Origin: Paenibacillus senegalensis JC66
GTDB taxonomy: Bacteria > Bacillota > Bacilli > Paenibacillales > NBRC-103111
Direction: 5' to 3'
Length of the DNA: 64,000 nt
Assembly: GCF_000285515.1 (NCBI RefSeq)
Contig: NZ_HE610958.1
Location: forward strand, 574,512-638,511
This document shows, piece after piece, positions 51,702 through 60,384 of the stretch. Position numbers and translations under genes: made by a program. Positions within the stretch are counted from its first letter, which is position 1. Every line of letters begins with the position of its first letter. The notes under the pieces were generated by a model. That model did not search any database. It saw nothing but the letters and a program-made list of their open reading frames with translations, and was not told where the DNA came from.

Positions 51702-52862
51702 TTAATAAGTTCCTTCGGTATCCATTGTTTTTTCGTTGGTTACTTTTACAAAAGTGGACTGCTGGATTTTTTCCTGCAGCTTATCATAGTACAAATCCTC
51801 GTCAATCGGAAGCTCAACCCAGTCGTCCAGCCATGAAGAAAGGTGCATAGCATTGGAGAGCGTCAATCCCTTGATTCCCTCCACCCCCGGAGCAAGCAAG
51901 GAAGAACCCTTCAAGATCGCATCGGTAAAATTCTGCGTAATGCCTTTGTGTCCGGTTTCCTCTCCGTTAATCGGAACTTCACATTTCCAGCATTCCGGCT
52001 GTCCGAAACCGCCTTTAAATTCGGCGTTAAACTGTCTTTCGGACACTCTCAGTCTCCAAAACGTGAGCTTATTGTCTTCAATAACAATTTTGCCCCGGTC
52101 GCCTGTAATTTCGTAGCGGTTAGTGCCTGGCGCTTCGCCTGTTGTCGTCACAAAGATTCCCGTGGCCCCATTGCTGTACTCGACATATGCCGTTACATCA
52201 TCTTCAACCTCAATATTATGGTACTTGCCAAAAGCGCAAAATGCCCTCACTCTGACCGGCATCATATCGATTGTCCACTGCCATAAATCCAGCTGGTGCG
52301 GGTCCTGATTCAACAGCACGCCTCCGCCTTCCCCAGCCCACGTAGCTCGCCATCCTCCTGAATCGTAGTAGCTCTGGGGCCGATACCATGTCGTAATGAT
52401 CCAATTGGTGCGGCGAATTTCCCCCAGTTCTCCCGATGTTACCAGGTCTCTCAACTTCTGATATAGAGGATTCGTTCGTTGGTTATACATGATTCCAAAC
52501 AGCTTATCCGTCTTGCTGGAAGCTTCGTTCATTTCCCTAACCTGCTTTGTATAAACTCCGGCAGGCTTTTCACAAAGCACATGCAGCTGATGCTCAAAAG
52601 CTAGCATAGATAGTTTAGGATGGTCGTAGTGCGGAGTTGCAATCAGCACAGCATCCACGAGACCTGAAGCGTACATCTGTTCAGCCTGTCCGAAGAGCTG
52701 TACCCCTGCCCCCAGATTCTCCTTAGCCCATTGCAACCGCTCCGGTCTCACGTCACAGACTGCTGTCAATTCTGCGCCCTTAACCTCACCTTTGCTTAAA
52801 TAATTCGCATGTGACGTACCCATGTTTCCGATACCGACAATCCCCCATCGGACTTTATTCAT
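51702..52862 (-). CDS. Gfo/Idh/MocA-family oxidoreductase
   Basis: About 386 aa. NAD(P)-binding VRWGIVGIGNMGTSHANYLS, the catalytic motif HVLCEKPAGVYTKQVREM (Lys in EKP), and YDSGGWRATWAGEGGGVLLN with later DPHQLDLWQW (His/Asp near the active site). The ATG at 52862 has TAAGGAGG upstream; starts further up are not supported. Lies between two UgtP-like genes but on the opposite strand. Sugar substrate unknown. Confidence 0.9.
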   Translation of the reverse strand: MNKVRWGIVGIGNMGTSHANYLSKGEVKGAELTAVCDVRPERLQWAKENLGAGVQLFGQAEQMYASGLVDAVLIATPHYDHPKLSMLAFEHQLHVLCEKPAGVYTKQVREMNEASSKTDKLFGIMYNQRTNPLYQKLRDLVTSGELGEIRRTNWIITTWYRPQSYYDSGGWRATWAGEGGGVLLNQDPHQLDLWQWTIDMMPVRVRAFCAFGKYHNIEVEDDVTAYVEYSNGATGIFVTTTGEAPGTNRYEITGDRGKIVIEDNKLTFWRLRVSERQFNAEFKGGFGQPECWKCEVPINGEETGHKGITQNFTDAILKGSSLLAPGVEGIKGLTLSNAMHLSSWLDDWVELPIDEDLYYDKLQEKIQQSTFVKVTNEKTMDTEGTY

Positions 52863-53252
52863 GTGAAACCTCCTTAGCCGTAGACTATAATTGGATTCTC
52901 CCCTATTATAAACTATGATTCCAGGGAAACAAAGCATAACCCGCCGCCTATTCGTTTCCCCTAAAACATAAAATTGTCTCTGATGTTTAATCTCCCTAAC
53001 CTTAAGAAAAAATTTATAATCTTATCATAATTTCCTTAATAATTCCTGTATATAGTTAGATATATAAGGGCAGAAAAAGCTTATAAAGAGATATAGGCAA
53101 AATCTTCCTCACCTTATCCATTTCCTCGGACTTCAAGCCCTTATCATTCTCGACCAAAGTCTAGTTTAAGGACCGTCTCAAGTCAATTTTCAATCCGCAA
53201 TATGTTTTATATAATATAGACAAATAAGGAATTGCAAAGAGGTGTTCCTAAA
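52863..53252. other. AT-rich intergenic region
   Basis: About 390 bases between divergent genes. TATAAT at 53210-53215 lies 40 bp before the second UgtP-like gene, with a weak -35 region (TTTTCA). No repeat or gene recognised. Confidence 0.45.
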
Positions 53253-54440
53253 ATGAAACAACAAAGAACACATAAAATATTAATTTTGTCCGGAGAATTA
53301 GGCGATGGACACAAGCAGGCAGCGATGGCGATTTTAGAGGCATCTGCTTGGTACCAGCCGAACGCTGAAGTTGAGATAGTCGACTTTATGAAATGGACTC
53401 ATCCCCATCTGCACAGCTTCGGCAAGTTCTTTTATAAACAGTGGGTCCATCGGTTTCCAGGGTTGTATGGGTATTTGTTTCAAAAAACGCGCCCCGACAA
53501 TTCGTTTTCCCAGCTATTTAAAAAAATTAAAATGTTCGATCTGCAAAGAATGCTGAGCCTGCTCGATGAGATCAAACCAACCGTTGTCGTCAGCACGTTT
53601 CCTTCGGCGGCTGCAGCTATGTCTGTGCTTAAATGCCAAGGATTGACCCAGGTGCCGACGGTAACTGTTATTACCGATCATACTGACCACAGCTATTGGA
53701 TACATCCCGGAACCGACCAGTATATTGTAGGCTCGGATGAGGTTCGGCAGGCATTGAAAAAATATCATTTAAGCGACCAACAGATCGCCGTTACGGGTAT
53801 TCCGGTCAAGCCAAAGTTCACTCAACCGTTCGACCGCCCGATGCTGCGAAAAAAATTAGGGGTTGAAGCCGATCGGCCTACTGTTCTCGTGATGGGTGGC
53901 GGATTCGGCATTATCAGCAAGGAGCTTACCTCCTTGCTCTGGTCAACCGATTACCCGGTTCCTGTGCACTTTATGGTCGTATGCGGGCGTAATGATAAGC
54001 TGCGCAGGCAGCTTATGGAACGACTGCAGCGTGAGCCGTCAAGAAATACACTAACTGTGTACGGGTATTGTGACCATGTCGATGAGCTTATGGCGGTTTC
54101 CGACCTGATTGTTACCAAGCCCGGAGGCTTGACCACCTCAGAGGCAATTACGATGGGACTGCCTATGCTGCTTCACAATACCCTTCCAGGTCAGGAACAG
54201 GACAATGCTAATTATCTTGTACGCAATGGATTGGCTGTGCTTAACTCTGAGGAAGATCATATAGAGAGCTTGCTATCCCATTTATTACGGCACCCTGTTC
54301 TTTTAGAACGAATGGCCCTAAAAGCCAAAAGCTTGCGTATGAAAAATTCTGCTTACTATGCTCTGCATGCTATACTTCGAACGGAGTCAAAATGGCAGGA
54401 TGCATCGATCTGTCATCTGCCTGCCTTGAAGCATGGGTAA
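53253..54440 (+). CDS. UgtP/MGDG-synthase-type glycosyltransferase, second copy
   Basis: About 395 aa, same family as 50306-51427. ILILSGELGDGHKQAAMAIL, TVVVSTFPSAAAAMSVL, TVITDHTDHSYWI, VLVMGGGFGIISKELTS and the donor motif IVTKPGGLTTSEAITMGLPM then PGQEQDN. ATG 53253 has AGAGGTG upstream; the TTG at 53232 does not. Two diverged paralogues so close together suggest different acceptors (mono- versus diglucosyl lipid) or different conditions; this is inference. A strong terminator follows. Confidence 0.88.
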   Translation: MKQQRTHKILILSGELGDGHKQAAMAILEASAWYQPNAEVEIVDFMKWTHPHLHSFGKFFYKQWVHRFPGLYGYLFQKTRPDNSFSQLFKKIKMFDLQRMLSLLDEIKPTVVVSTFPSAAAAMSVLKCQGLTQVPTVTVITDHTDHSYWIHPGTDQYIVGSDEVRQALKKYHLSDQQIAVTGIPVKPKFTQPFDRPMLRKKLGVEADRPTVLVMGGGFGIISKELTSLLWSTDYPVPVHFMVVCGRNDKLRRQLMERLQREPSRNTLTVYGYCDHVDELMAVSDLIVTKPGGLTTSEAITMGLPMLLHNTLPGQEQDNANYLVRNGLAVLNSEEDHIESLLSHLLRHPVLLERMALKAKSLRMKNSAYYALHAILRTESKWQDASICHLPALKHG

Positions 54441-54506
54441 CTGTGCCGAATCTTTGGCGAAATTGTCATTTCCCCGGAAATATTGACTGCTCGTGTCAAA
54501 CTAAGC

Positions 54507-54558
54507 AAAAAACCAGTCTTAAAAGGTCATGGAAGATGACCTCAAGACTGGTTTTTTT
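54507..54558. terminator. strong bidirectional terminator
   Basis: AAAACCAGTCTT and AAGACTGGTTTT with an inner AGGTCAT/ATGACCT stem, T-rich on both sides, between convergent genes. Confidence 0.93.
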
Positions 54559-54574
54559 AATATTGATTTGACTT

Positions 54575-56449
54575 TCAGCTAATCATTATTTTTCGTGCTA
54601 GCGGCAGCACAATTTTAACAATCGTTCCATGGTTAAGCTCGCTTTCCAGCTGCAGCTTGCCTTGATGTTCCTCGATGATCTTCCTGCTGATCGAGAGCCC
54701 TAACCCGGTTCCGCCTTCCTTCGTCGTGTAGAAAGGTTCATTCAAACGCTTGAGGTTCGAAGCGGCGATGCCCGTGCCCTCGTCTATGAACTCCATGATA
54801 ACATTGACTTTTAGCTTTCTAACCACGATTCGGATTTTTCCTCCGTCGGGCATAGCTTCTACAGCGTTTCTTAGCAAATTAACGAACACTTTTTTCAATT
54901 GATTCGGATCACATTTGACCAGGAGAACCTTGTCTGTTGCAGTTACAATTATTTGGATGGGCGGGTTCATAACCTGGCTCTGAAACAAGTACACTACATC
55001 ATTCAGTACTTCCATTAAATTATTAACTTCGAGCTTAGGCGAATTCGGTTTGGCCAGATACAAAAATTCATTCAGTATACTATTAATCCGCTTTATTTCA
55101 CTCAGCATTAACTGGCTGGTTTCCTCACTATAGCCTTTTTGCTGCATGAGCTGCAAATTCCCGGATATAATCGTTAACGGGTTGCGAACCTCATGGGCAA
55201 TTCCAGCCGCCAGCTGGCCGACCAGGGAGAGCTTCTCTGAATTCCGCAGCCGGGCTATCATATCTACGGTTCTTCTAATAAGAACGCCAATCAGACTGAA
55301 TAAGAAAACAACCATGCCGAGGTAAGAGATTGAGAATATAACCATATTTTGGGGGAATAAATGATTGAAAAAGTCAATAACCCCCATCAAGCTGAAAAAC
55401 AAAGTCCCAAGGAGAACAATTTGTGCATCCCGATTTTTTTGATAGGCCATAACCGCCACATACACGTTTAAAACGAGAAGGCTTGCCAGCATAAATATAT
55501 GATATACAAACATCACTTCATCAAGCTGCAGGGTATGAACCCGAATGAAAGGAATAGTAACTACGGCAAAAATCAAGTGCAGCTTCCACAACACATTCAG
55601 TGCCCGATCCTGGGGGCGGTCTTCCCCAAACATCTGAACCAGGAAGGCGATAACGCTGGCCATTCCTCCTACCAGGGCGGCAAGCTCTACATCAGCCCAT
55701 AAGAGAGGGGAATCATAGAAAAAGTTAATAATGGTAGTTCGGCAAATCGTATAGATACCAAAAAATATGCCGAATAGACCAAAAGTGAAGAATGGCTTTA
55801 TTCTTAAGCGGAAATAGGAAGATAGTGAGATCATTCCTGTAAGAATATAAAAGCATCCTATGATGAGCCTATCCGATTGTTTTTTCAGAAGATCCAAAAT
55901 AATTTCCGAGTGGCTGGCTAAAGTTGGATATGGATTAAATCCGATATTCTTTGAATCGGAATGGATTTCCACATATAGCATTTTTCCCATGCTGTCAGTC
56001 GGGAGAGGAACGATTCTCGGTGCATTTCCTTGATAAGGAGTCCCTTCCTTGCTAAAATCACCAAATTGGTAGATCAGCTTTTTTTCTGAGTAAATGCGGA
56101 ATTTGCCATGAACTTGAATATTTAAGCTGGGATCGCTCCATTGAGTAGGCGGGAGCTGTACACGGTACCAAATTACATTTCGCGCGCCACGGTGAGGGGG
56201 ATTCAAGGTAATGATCGATGAAATCCAAATATCGTTATGAATTCCCTCATAATTGCCTCCTCTTTCCCATTGGAAGTTGCCTTCCTCGTCCATCGGAAAC
56301 TGCCCCCAATGATATTCCCAATTCTCAACCGATACCGGTGTGCCGGATTTTGGGATCATAGGAGATTCCGCCTGTACGAAAGAACCCGAAAGGAAACCAA
56401 GGCAGGCCACGGTTAAAAGCATGCACAAAAGCTTTGTCCATATGTTCAT
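54575..56449 (-). CDS. orphan sensor histidine kinase with 7TM-DISM-like input
   Basis: 624 aa. Signal peptide, an extracytoplasmic region of about 170 residues, seven membrane segments (about 195-390), then a HisKA domain with GIAHEVRNPLTIISGN (phospho-His near residue 425) and an HATPase domain (LLRNAVEAMPDGG, DEGTGIAASN, EGGTGLGLSISRKI). The kinase core resembles Bacillus sporulation kinases (KinB/KinE type), which feed Spo0F. No response regulator is adjacent. Whether it acts in sporulation here is inference. Confidence 0.9.
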   Translation of the reverse strand: MNIWTKLLCMLLTVACLGFLSGSFVQAESPMIPKSGTPVSVENWEYHWGQFPMDEEGNFQWERGGNYEGIHNDIWISSIITLNPPHRGARNVIWYRVQLPPTQWSDPSLNIQVHGKFRIYSEKKLIYQFGDFSKEGTPYQGNAPRIVPLPTDSMGKMLYVEIHSDSKNIGFNPYPTLASHSEIILDLLKKQSDRLIIGCFYILTGMISLSSYFRLRIKPFFTFGLFGIFFGIYTICRTTIINFFYDSPLLWADVELAALVGGMASVIAFLVQMFGEDRPQDRALNVLWKLHLIFAVVTIPFIRVHTLQLDEVMFVYHIFMLASLLVLNVYVAVMAYQKNRDAQIVLLGTLFFSLMGVIDFFNHLFPQNMVIFSISYLGMVVFLFSLIGVLIRRTVDMIARLRNSEKLSLVGQLAAGIAHEVRNPLTIISGNLQLMQQKGYSEETSQLMLSEIKRINSILNEFLYLAKPNSPKLEVNNLMEVLNDVVYLFQSQVMNPPIQIIVTATDKVLLVKCDPNQLKKVFVNLLRNAVEAMPDGGKIRIVVRKLKVNVIMEFIDEGTGIAASNLKRLNEPFYTTKEGGTGLGLSISRKIIEEHQGKLQLESELNHGTIVKIVLPLARKIMIS

Positions 56450-56840
56450 CGCTCAAACTCCATCATCTGAAACAAAATTTTGGTATTCAAGAAAAAAACT
56501 CGCACAAAGTTACAGGGAATTAAGACCATTCGCATACTCTCTGCCAAAATCCGACTTGGTTCGTCAAATTACTGCGTAGTAAGACTTATTTTACATTAAG
56601 TTTTGAGGTTCGTGAACAAAACTTTCCACATTTTAGAATTTAAAGTTGCAAATATAGACACTGCCCCGCATTTTAAGCTTCGTTCCACGAAATCAAATTA
56701 CGTAAAATGTCCATGTAGAAAAAAAACACCTTCAAAAGGATTCGCCAACCTGTCAAACGGCTGCAATTCCTTGAAGGTGTTTTTCTGAATATGACAGGGG
56801 CGGATGCAACCGCCCCCTATGTGCAAGGTTTATTTCGATT
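56450..56840. other. intergenic region, kinase promoter and floT terminator
   Basis: About 390 bases. The AACACCTTCAA/TTGAAGGTGTT terminator (56719-56785) occupies the end near floT. No gene recognised in the rest. Confidence 0.5.
56719..56785. terminator. floT terminator
   Basis: AAAAACACCTTCAA (56722-56735) pairs with TTGAAGGTGTTTTT (56771-56784). On the minus strand a long T-run follows. Confidence 0.85.
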
Positions 56841-58424
56841 TTATTTCGATTTGTCTTCACCAGCTTGATCTTTAGCGGGCTTTCCTTCCTGCTCTACAGG
56901 AATAGCCGGCAGTGCGAAGGCAGGAGCCTTATTTGCTTTCTTCTCAGTCTTCTGGGAGTTCTCCTCAGTATTGGATGAGGTCAAGCCTTTCACCAAAGCT
57001 TGCAGGTCAATGCCGGATACATCCTTTAACATTTCCGGAGCTGTCGCCATTAACTGCGTCACATAATTGCTTACTCTCGCAGCCCCTTCACCGTTGCCGG
57101 TATCAACTACAGTCAGTTTATCAATGGATTGCAGCGGTTCAGCCACTTTGCCAGCCAATTCAGGCAGCATTTTGACAATAATATCGAGGACAGCCGCTTC
57201 TCCGAATTTCTCGAACGCTTGGGCGAGCTTTTCTTTCGCTTCCGCTTCCGCAAAACCTTTCAGACGGATAACTTCCGCCTCGGCGGTACCTTTTGCACGC
57301 TCGGCATCCGCGAGTGCAAGACCTTCCATCCGCTTCTGTTCAGCAACAGCGCGTGCTTCGGCTTCGATCCGGTATTGCAGGGCGTCAGCCTCACGCATTT
57401 TGCGGGCCTTTTCCGCTTCGGCAGATTGCTCTACCGCATAACGGTCAGCGTCTGCTTTTTTCTTAACTTCCGCATCGTATAATTTCTCGCGGACGAGAAT
57501 TTCTTTCTCCTGAATATCGATCTCCCGATTTTTACGGACGATCTCAATTTTCATCTGCTCTTCCACCGCAAGCTGCTTTGCCTTCGCCTCTTGGATGTTA
57601 TAAGCCTGGTCCGCTTCCGCTTTTGCCGTATCCTGCTCTTTCTTATAAGCAGCTACTTTAAGCTCACGGTCCTTCTCCGCCTCTGCGATATGCGTATCCC
57701 GCAGGAGCTCCGCTTTTTGCCCTTCCTCCTCAGCTTTCGCCTTCTGGATTCTGGCATCACGGATAGCATCCGCTTCCGCAATATCGGCATCTCTTTTGAC
57801 CATAGCGATCCGCGGCTTACCAAGCGCTTCCAGGTACCCGTGTTTGTCACGAAGATCCTTAATCGTAAAGGAAACGATTTGCAGGCCCATCTTGCGCAAA
57901 TCCTTAGCCGCTACACCTTGCACCTCTTGGGCAAAACGCTCGCGGTTACGGTATACCTCTTCCACAGTCATCGTTCCGAGAATGGCCCGCAGGTGGCCCT
58001 CCAATACTTCCTGGGCTTCACCCTTCAGCGCATCAATCGGCTTGCCCATATATTGCTCGGCAGCGGTAGCGATATCTTCAATGGAACCACCGATTTTAAT
58101 AATCGCCACACCGTCGGCCATGACCGGAACACCTTGCTCGGTGTACACTTCAGGAGTATAGACATCAAGTTTATGGGATAATAGCGATAGAAACTCAGCT
58201 TGCTGAAAGATCGGCCATATAAAAGCACCGCCGCCACGAACAATCTTGAGCTTGCGCCCGGATTCATCAACTTGCACATTTTTATTACCTAGGAAAGAAC
58301 CGGTAACAATCATCGCCTCATCGGGTCCGACTGTTTTGTATCTCGCCCAAAATGCCAAACCTAAGATAACAATAACCCCAATAACGATTAACGGGATGAG
58401 CAAAATGTCAGGAATGTTCTCCAA
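56841..58424 (-). CDS. floT: flotillin FloT (YuaG)
   Basis: 527-aa membrane-microdomain scaffold. One N-terminal membrane hairpin (about residues 5-27), an SPFH/band-7 domain (VGPDEAMIVTGSFLG to about 200), then a long Glu/Ala-rich coiled-coil with EAEAKEKLAQAF-type repeats, and a Lys/Glu tail. Organises protein complexes in functional membrane microdomains. The TTG at 58424 has AAGGAGG upstream. It follows yuaF by about 20 bp in one operon, as in B. subtilis. Confidence 0.95.
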   Translation of the reverse strand: MENIPDILLIPLIVIGVIVILGLAFWARYKTVGPDEAMIVTGSFLGNKNVQVDESGRKLKIVRGGGAFIWPIFQQAEFLSLLSHKLDVYTPEVYTEQGVPVMADGVAIIKIGGSIEDIATAAEQYMGKPIDALKGEAQEVLEGHLRAILGTMTVEEVYRNRERFAQEVQGVAAKDLRKMGLQIVSFTIKDLRDKHGYLEALGKPRIAMVKRDADIAEADAIRDARIQKAKAEEEGQKAELLRDTHIAEAEKDRELKVAAYKKEQDTAKAEADQAYNIQEAKAKQLAVEEQMKIEIVRKNREIDIQEKEILVREKLYDAEVKKKADADRYAVEQSAEAEKARKMREADALQYRIEAEARAVAEQKRMEGLALADAERAKGTAEAEVIRLKGFAEAEAKEKLAQAFEKFGEAAVLDIIVKMLPELAGKVAEPLQSIDKLTVVDTGNGEGAARVSNYVTQLMATAPEMLKDVSGIDLQALVKGLTSSNTEENSQKTEKKANKAPAFALPAIPVEQEGKPAKDQAGEDKSK

Positions 58425-58447
58425 TGTTGTTATCCTCCTTCAAATTT

Positions 58448-58981
58448 TCAGATAGAATCAAGACTTTCATACTTGGAAACCAGCAATACGCCCTGTTTCA
58501 CCTCCACCACTACGACTTGTTCGCCCGCAGGAATGGGTTGCTTGTCGATGCTTTTGGCTGGTTTATTGCTGATTCCTGCCCCGACTTTGACGATGACTTC
58601 GCCATAGCCGTTCTCAGGTATAGAGGTAATAACCTCCGCCAAACACCCTTTGAGATCCTGAAAAGAGTAGCCCGTTGAATTCTCACTATTGTTCATCGGC
58701 TTGACATAAAAGAAATAAATCATAGCAGCGCCTGCCAAAGCGATGACAATAGCTATTAATACAAGGAGCCAGCCAACAACACCGGGCATGTATTTGGTTA
58801 ATAGGATTCCTGCCCCGCCAAAGATCGTAATGGCTCCCGCAACAACCATCGGCTGTAAAAAATCAACGGAGAGGAAATCTAAGAACCCATCAGCCGCACT
58901 GCTAAGCAAGTCACCTAACAAAACGGTAACAAGTGCAAACAGAACTCCAAAAATCAGGCATCCCCAATAAAATTCCAGCAT
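58448..58981 (-). CDS. yuaF: NfeD-like protein YuaF
   Basis: 177 aa with three or four membrane segments in the first 95 residues, then a small OB-fold-like beta domain (GCLAEVITSIPENGYGEVIV to the end). NfeD partners of flotillins assist microdomain function. The upstream SigW promoter (59072-59097) is consistent with the Bacillus yuaF-floT operon, which is induced by cell-envelope stress. Confidence 0.9.
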   Translation of the reverse strand: MLEFYWGCLIFGVLFALVTVLLGDLLSSAADGFLDFLSVDFLQPMVVAGAITIFGGAGILLTKYMPGVVGWLLVLIAIVIALAGAAMIYFFYVKPMNNSENSTGYSFQDLKGCLAEVITSIPENGYGEVIVKVGAGISNKPAKSIDKQPIPAGEQVVVVEVKQGVLLVSKYESLDSI

Positions 58982-59071
58982 AGCAACCCTTCCTCCATGT
59001 TTGTAATTATGCGGGTGCTTACCTTGGTCATTCTTGTTTGGTGCATCTTCTCTTACTTTTATGTAACTAAA

Positions 59072-59097
59072 TACGTGTTATTCGACCTTATGTTTCA
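59072..59097 (-). promoter_or_regulatory. SigW-type promoter of yuaF-floT
   Basis: Minus strand TGAAAC (59097-59092), 16-nt spacer, CGTA (59075-59072). This matches the SigW consensus exactly and lies about 90 bp upstream of yuaF. Confidence 0.85.
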
Positions 59098-59264
59098 AGA
59101 AATTACAAATGTCTATGAAAAACCTTTATCAAGACCTTGCAAGGTTGTACCCTCTGTTGTGGTAAAATTAGAATGGGTTAAGTGAAAGCTGCTAGATAAT
59201 GCAGGAGATGGACGCAAAATGAATATAAGCTGGTTAGATTATATGTTTTCGGGAGGAGTTAGGC

Positions 59265-59924
59265 TTGTTGCAGAGCGAGCATACAGCTAAGCATATCATC
59301 ATTGTGAGCGGAGGGAACTTGGGAGAGTGGGCCCTGAATGAAATCCGGCAGGCTGAGGTTACCATTGCTGCTGACAGCGGGGCATTGTTTCTGCTGCGCC
59401 ACGGGATAACCCCGGACTATGCGGTAGGCGACTTTGATTCGGTAAGCCCGGAGGACAAGCAATGGATCGCCAAGAACAGCCGATCCTATCAGGCTTACGA
59501 TCCGATCGATAAAGATTATACGGACACCGAGCTTGCCTTTCAGCTGGCTCTTAAGCTGCAGCCAAGCCGCCTCGTTCTTATAGGGGTAACGGGGACCCGG
59601 TTCGACCATACGCTAGCCAATGTGCATCTGCTAGCCCGGGTGCTGCCGCTGCAGATTCCCTGCTGCATTGTCAATTCCTGCAACCGCATTTATGCCACAG
59701 ATCAAGAGCTCGTTATTCACAAACAGCCGGAGTACGATTATTGCTCCCTGCTCCCTCTTAGCGAAAAAGTGGAAGGAATTACGCTGCAGGGCTTTCAGTA
59801 TCCATTAAGCAATGCCCAATTGACCATAGGCCAGTCGCTCGGGATCAGCAATGTCCTGCTGGACGATGAGGGCGTGATCATGATTAAAAGCGGGATGCTG
59901 CTCGTCGTTATGAGCAAGGCTTAG
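59265..59924 (+). CDS. thiN: thiamine pyrophosphokinase
   Basis: 219 aa. Transfers pyrophosphate from ATP to thiamine, giving the active cofactor. Seen: IAADSGALFLLRHGITPDYAVGD (split: ADSGALFLL and PDYAVGDFDSV), DKDYTDTELAFQLAL with Asp residues for metal, VLIGVTGTRFDHTLANVHLL, and TLQGFQYPLSN near the end. TTG start with GGGAGGAG upstream. A perfect 14-bp hairpin overlaps the stop. Confidence 0.94.
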   Translation: MLQSEHTAKHIIIVSGGNLGEWALNEIRQAEVTIAADSGALFLLRHGITPDYAVGDFDSVSPEDKQWIAKNSRSYQAYDPIDKDYTDTELAFQLALKLQPSRLVLIGVTGTRFDHTLANVHLLARVLPLQIPCCIVNSCNRIYATDQELVIHKQPEYDYCSLLPLSEKVEGITLQGFQYPLSNAQLTIGQSLGISNVLLDDEGVIMIKSGMLLVVMSKA

Positions 59925-59944
59925 CTTCCGAGCTAAGCCTTGCT
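59913..59944 (+). terminator. hairpin overlapping the thiN stop
   Basis: AGCAAGGCTTAGCT and AGCTAAGCCTTGCT are perfect 14-bp arms with a 4-nt loop. The T-run is poor, so termination is uncertain; convergent genes flank it. Confidence 0.7.
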
Positions 59945-59985
59945 TCAACCAGACAGCGAGGAGTATTTGCGTATCCCCGCTGCAC

Positions 59986-60279
59986 TTAGATGAGCCGAAT
60001 CACATGCACGATGTTGTCATCAGCACATATTTTGATGATATGATTGTCGGCATCGTAATGAATCTGGCAGGAACCAAAGCTAATGCTTGGGTCTGCGCCC
60101 AAACCATAAAAAATATCATCCGCCATCGTCGAAACACACGCCCGTCTTTCAGCCTCTTCCATTTGCAGCCAGTCTTCTCCGCTCATCTCGAACCATTCGT
60201 GGCACTGCTCCACCCCATACATCACATCCGACATTTCTTCAATGATATCCTCGTACTCTCTTCCAAACTTAACGCCCAT
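59986..60279 (-). CDS. hypothetical protein, 97 aa
   Basis: Small acidic protein starting MGVKFGREYEDIIEEMSDVM, rich in Glu/Asp/Trp/Met, with no membrane segment. The ATG at 60279 has AAGGGGG about 9 nt upstream; a longer form from the TTG at 60366 has no such site. It lies 100 bp after the second cardiolipin synthase gene on the same strand and may be co-transcribed. No family recognised. Confidence 0.65.
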   Translation of the reverse strand: MGVKFGREYEDIIEEMSDVMYGVEQCHEWFEMSGEDWLQMEEAERRACVSTMADDIFYGLGADPSISFGSCQIHYDADNHIIKICADDNIVHVIRLI

Positions 60280-60384
60280 ACAGTCATCCCCCTTTCCCTC
60301 GCATCCGCGGATTAATTCAGATTCGACTATTTGTAATTGTTCCCCAATCGGGATATATTCAAGCAATGGATTTGCCCTGTCCCT

